A stretch of 64,000 nt of DNA from Volvariella volvacea V23 (lineage: Eukaryota > Basidiomycota > Agaricomycetes > Agaricales > Pluteaceae): NCBI GenBank assembly GCA_000349905.1, contig KB722742.1, positions 984,354-1,048,353 on the forward strand. Reading direction: 5' to 3'. The notes beneath the pieces were generated by a model, which saw nothing but the letters and a program-made list of their open reading frames with translations, did not search any database and was not told where the DNA came from. The translations under genes and the position numbers were made by a program. Of this stretch, positions 60,595-64,000 are shown one piece after another. How positions within the stretch are numbered: position 1 is the stretch's first letter; every line of letters begins with the position of its first letter.

Positions 60595-63264
60595 ATGCTT
60601 CATTCAGAACATCGCTCAAAGGCAAAATCCACCTCTGTTCACCTTATCCTAGATATGGTTGTGACGTTGCAGTCTGCTCGGGGCATAATTGGTCTCGTTG
60701 GATCGACGGTCGATGAATTCGCACACGAAGGGCTGCGATCGGCCGCCCCACATTTCCCTTCCCCAATTTCGTTCCAACCTCCCTACCACATTACCCTTTT
60801 CTCAAAGGAAGAATTGAAACAGATATCCATGGAGAAAATGCGGTCGTTGGATGCCGACACGCGGTTCGTTCATGCCATCGGAGTTGGAGGACATCACAAA
60901 CGCGGTGTGTACTTTGTTGTGATTATATGGGCAGCCGGCCAAACTATCCGGAAGCAATTTGGTTTACCTCCGAAGGATTTCCACATAACGCTTTCTACGC
61001 AGGATGATCACAACATTAGCAAAGGAATAGATTCTTTGCTGCCGGGTCAATTTCCCCTCTCACCAAGTGCAGACCTACTTGATCACCTCGCATATACGCT
61101 TTTTATTGCTGGTCACTATGGCGAGGCACAGCAATATTCAAAAGACCTAATTCTCCAGGTACCCGATTCACATCGTGGATTTCTACGTATTGCCGATGCT
61201 GCATTATCCGAGGGAAAGTTCAAGTTGGCTATGCTTGCGTATGGATGCGCACACGAACGTGCTGATGAAGAAAGGGTGAAGAATTATGCGCTCAGGAAAT
61301 TAATTATCTGCTCGAAACAGACTGAATGGGGTGTCGTTTCTTTGGAGCACGAGACACATCAGGTTCCAGCAGAGATAGGAAAATTCCTCCTGAAGCCTTG
61401 GTCCGCTGACCTGCGCACCGCCATTACGGATGCTAACATAACGCCCACACTCCAGCTCGAACCCCGAGAGTCGCTCTATATACCGCACTGGGCTCTAGGT
61501 TCCTCCACTCCTACTTGGTATAAGCTTCCCCGGTTCTTTCGCTGGCTAATCCCCTATCATATAGCAATCATGTCTACACCTCGTCGGGAGGAAGACATCG
61601 ATGCCCTCGCCTCTTCGGCCTTAGGAATTAGCCATATTCTGACGTTAACTGAAGAAACACCGCTTCCCGCAGCATGGTTCCTTTCCCGACCTGTCACTAA
61701 TACATTCCTACCAATCGCCAACTACCACGCTCCATCCATTGAACAAGTGGACCTTGTGATGCGGTTGATAAGCAATCACAATAATGCCCCAATGCTCATA
61801 CATTGTGGTGGGGGGAAAGGACGCGCCGGAACCGTAGCCGCATGCTACCTGTCAGCCTTTGGTTTCAGCAGACCGAGGTATGATCAAGAGCGACCCGAAT
61901 TGTCTGCAGCCGAGGCCATTTCAACACTTCGTCACCTACGACCTGGATCTATTGAGACCTCACAGCAAGAAGACTTCGTTTCAAAGTGGTGTAGCACAAT
62001 ATGGAAACGCCAGTCTGTCTATCCGTCCTTGCCGTCGGAGCCTGCGCCTTGTCCCCTGGAAATAGAAGGAACGCTAGGGAAGGAGTACGATTTATTGGTA
62101 CTGGTTGGATTGCCCGGGTCGGGGAAGTCATGGTTCTCTAAAGCGCTCTTGGCGCGGAACCAAAGTGGATGGCAGAGGATTTCACAGGACGATTCAGGAA
62201 GCAGGGCATTCTGCGAAACCGAGATCGGGAGGGCCAGAGGGCGGGTCTTACTGGATAGGTGTAATACGGCCGCAACCGATCGGAAATACTGGTTAGACCT
62301 TGCCTCGAACTGGTGCAAGCACCCCATATGCGTGTGGTTCGACTATGATGTGGAGCTTTGTACCTCCCGTGCCCAGATGCGTCCTGGCCACCCCACATTA
62401 CCGCCCGGAAGTCGAGTACGGAATGCCATAGACCAAATGCAAAAAACGTTCTCTAGACCGCAGCTCACTGAAGGCTTTGACGCTATAGCCATCGTCAAGT
62501 CTTTCGCCGCTGCGCAGGAGCTGGTTGGGCTACTGTCTCCTCCCGTTACGATTTACAAATTCCCCAGGACCCCACACCTCATTAATCTTGGTGCTGTGAG
62601 CGAAGACGACATTATAGCGGACAGCCTCAGTCTTCTAAATCTTGGAAGCGAAGGTGCCAATATCGTCATTACTGAAAAGGTTGACGGCGCCAACATGGGG
62701 TTCTCCCTTTCCTCCGACCGCTCCAACATCATCGTCCAGAATCGATCTCACTATGTCAACTCGTCATCTCACGAACAGTTCAAGAAGTTAGGTCAATGGG
62801 TCGACCAACATAGAGCGGACTTATACCACGTCCTGGATCGCGATCCTTATTTCGCGGAAAGGTACATCCTATTCGGGGAGTGGATGTTCGCGACGCATTC
62901 AATCCCGTATATGACACTACCAGACAGGTTTTTGGCATTTGACCTCTACGACAGGACTAGGGATGTTTGGGCAGATAGACGAACGTTAGAGCGGCTGTTG
63001 AAGGGCACAGGAATACAACTAGTACCCGTAATACAGGAGGGCAGTGCGATACCGAGCGAAGCGGAACTCAAGAGTCTTGTCCAAGGACAGTCGCGATTCT
63101 GGGAGGGGCGGATCGAAGGGGCTTATGTCAAGGTAGAAAAGGGCGGGTTTGTAATTTCGCGAGGTAAGGTGGTTAGAGGGGATTTCATTGCTGGAAATGA
63201 ACACTGGACAAGAGGAAAGCTAAGAGTCAATGGGTTGGCAAGAGAGGAGGAACCTACCACCTAA
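60595..63264 (+). CDS. Multidomain RNA-repair protein: 2H-DUSP-PNK-RNA ligase
   Basis: A single uninterrupted ORF of 889 codons, unusual in this intron-rich region. An N-terminal 2H phosphoesterase-like domain (about 20-150) has HIT motifs at H65 and H130 spaced as in LigT/CPDase folds, predicted to open 2',3'-cyclic phosphates. A helical TPR-like segment (about 155-250) has GHYGEAQQYSKDLILQVPDS. A DUSP23-like cysteine phosphatase (about 310-475) has HCGGGKGRAG at 403-412 and RPGSIETSQQEDF. A P-loop kinase (about 495-650) has GLPGSGKS at 505-512, SQDDSGSR at 530-537 and DRCNTAATDRKYW at 554-566, like polynucleotide kinases. An RNA ligase core (about 660-880) has KVDG with K695 as the adenylated lysine, FGEW at 760-763 and EGAYVKVEKG at 841-850. 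This would heal and seal RNA ends in one chain. All roles are inferred from motifs. The start could be M21 (60655), which still leaves the 2H domain whole. Confidence 0.85.
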   Translation: MLHSEHRSKAKSTSVHLILDMVVTLQSARGIIGLVGSTVDEFAHEGLRSAAPHFPSPISFQPPYHITLFSKEELKQISMEKMRSLDADTRFVHAIGVGGHHKRGVYFVVIIWAAGQTIRKQFGLPPKDFHITLSTQDDHNISKGIDSLLPGQFPLSPSADLLDHLAYTLFIAGHYGEAQQYSKDLILQVPDSHRGFLRIADAALSEGKFKLAMLAYGCAHERADEERVKNYALRKLIICSKQTEWGVVSLEHETHQVPAEIGKFLLKPWSADLRTAITDANITPTLQLEPRESLYIPHWALGSSTPTWYKLPRFFRWLIPYHIAIMSTPRREEDIDALASSALGISHILTLTEETPLPAAWFLSRPVTNTFLPIANYHAPSIEQVDLVMRLISNHNNAPMLIHCGGGKGRAGTVAACYLSAFGFSRPRYDQERPELSAAEAISTLRHLRPGSIETSQQEDFVSKWCSTIWKRQSVYPSLPSEPAPCPLEIEGTLGKEYDLLVLVGLPGSGKSWFSKALLARNQSGWQRISQDDSGSRAFCETEIGRARGRVLLDRCNTAATDRKYWLDLASNWCKHPICVWFDYDVELCTSRAQMRPGHPTLPPGSRVRNAIDQMQKTFSRPQLTEGFDAIAIVKSFAAAQELVGLLSPPVTIYKFPRTPHLINLGAVSEDDIIADSLSLLNLGSEGANIVITEKVDGANMGFSLSSDRSNIIVQNRSHYVNSSSHEQFKKLGQWVDQHRADLYHVLDRDPYFAERYILFGEWMFATHSIPYMTLPDRFLAFDLYDRTRDVWADRRTLERLLKGTGIQLVPVIQEGSAIPSEAELKSLVQGQSRFWEGRIEGAYVKVEKGGFVISRGKVVRGDFIAGNEHWTRGKLRVNGLAREEEPTT

Positions 63265-64000
<736 letters not shown>

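Overview
The window is nuclear DNA from a filamentous basidiomycete, most likely an agaricomycete. Genes are dense on both strands and most are cut by many 45-70 base GT-AG introns. Markers include a Skt5-type chitin synthase activator with a C-terminal CAAX box, a GH17 glucanase, a hydrophobin-like ORF, F-box/LRR genes and typical eukaryotic housekeeping genes. Exon joins below were read by eye: the small genes are well resolved, and the long ones (DOP1, MCC alpha, EXO84, ABCA) are given mainly as spans.

Layout. 0.3-7.5 kb: a DOP1/Dopey-family trafficking protein (-), crossed by a 100 N assembly gap. 8.1-10.4 kb: a low-complexity nuclear protein, possibly an INO80 Ies4-like subunit (-). 11.0-15.6 kb: a GFA-family enzyme (-), ATP synthase subunit e (+), a HAT2/RBBP4 WD40 histone chaperone (+) and a RAMP4-like ER protein (-). 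15.8-19.3 kb: two HNH-type genes tail to tail, the + copy broken by a roughly 430 bp LTR-like insertion and a frameshift. 19.8-21.05 kb: an adenosine kinase pseudogene (-). 21.5-25.7 kb: a BMT5-type rRNA methyltransferase (+), an F-box gene with lesions (-) and mitochondrial ribosomal protein uL10m (+). 25.9-32.6 kb: methylcrotonyl-CoA carboxylase alpha (-) and exocyst EXO84 (-). 33.1-38.9 kb: a Skt5/Chs4-like Sel1 protein (+), a DUF3752/GPALPP1-like SR-rich protein (-) and an MDR oxidoreductase (+). 39-41.5 kb: poorly coding sequence with scattered hydrophobic fragments. 41.7-51.1 kb: an F-box gene (-), FIP1 (-), MCR1 (-) and a HOG1/p38 MAP kinase (+). 51.9-54.0 kb: a GH17 glucanase (+) and a hydrophobin-like ORF (+). 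54.5-60.1 kb: an ABCA-type transporter (-). 60.6-63.3 kb: an intronless 889-residue multidomain RNA-repair-type protein (+). From 63.75 kb: the 5' end of a second, apparently intact adenosine kinase gene (+), leaving the window.

The outstanding locus is 60595-63264. One uninterrupted ORF joins a 2H phosphoesterase-like domain (two HIT motifs), a helical TPR-like segment, a DUSP23-like cysteine phosphatase, a P-loop polynucleotide-kinase-like domain and an ATP-grasping RNA ligase core (KVDG). That is a complete set of RNA end-healing and sealing activities in one chain, and it differs from the usual fungal tRNA ligase layout. The second theme is duplication and decay: inverted adenosine kinase copies 43 kb apart and an inverted HNH pair, each with one damaged member.
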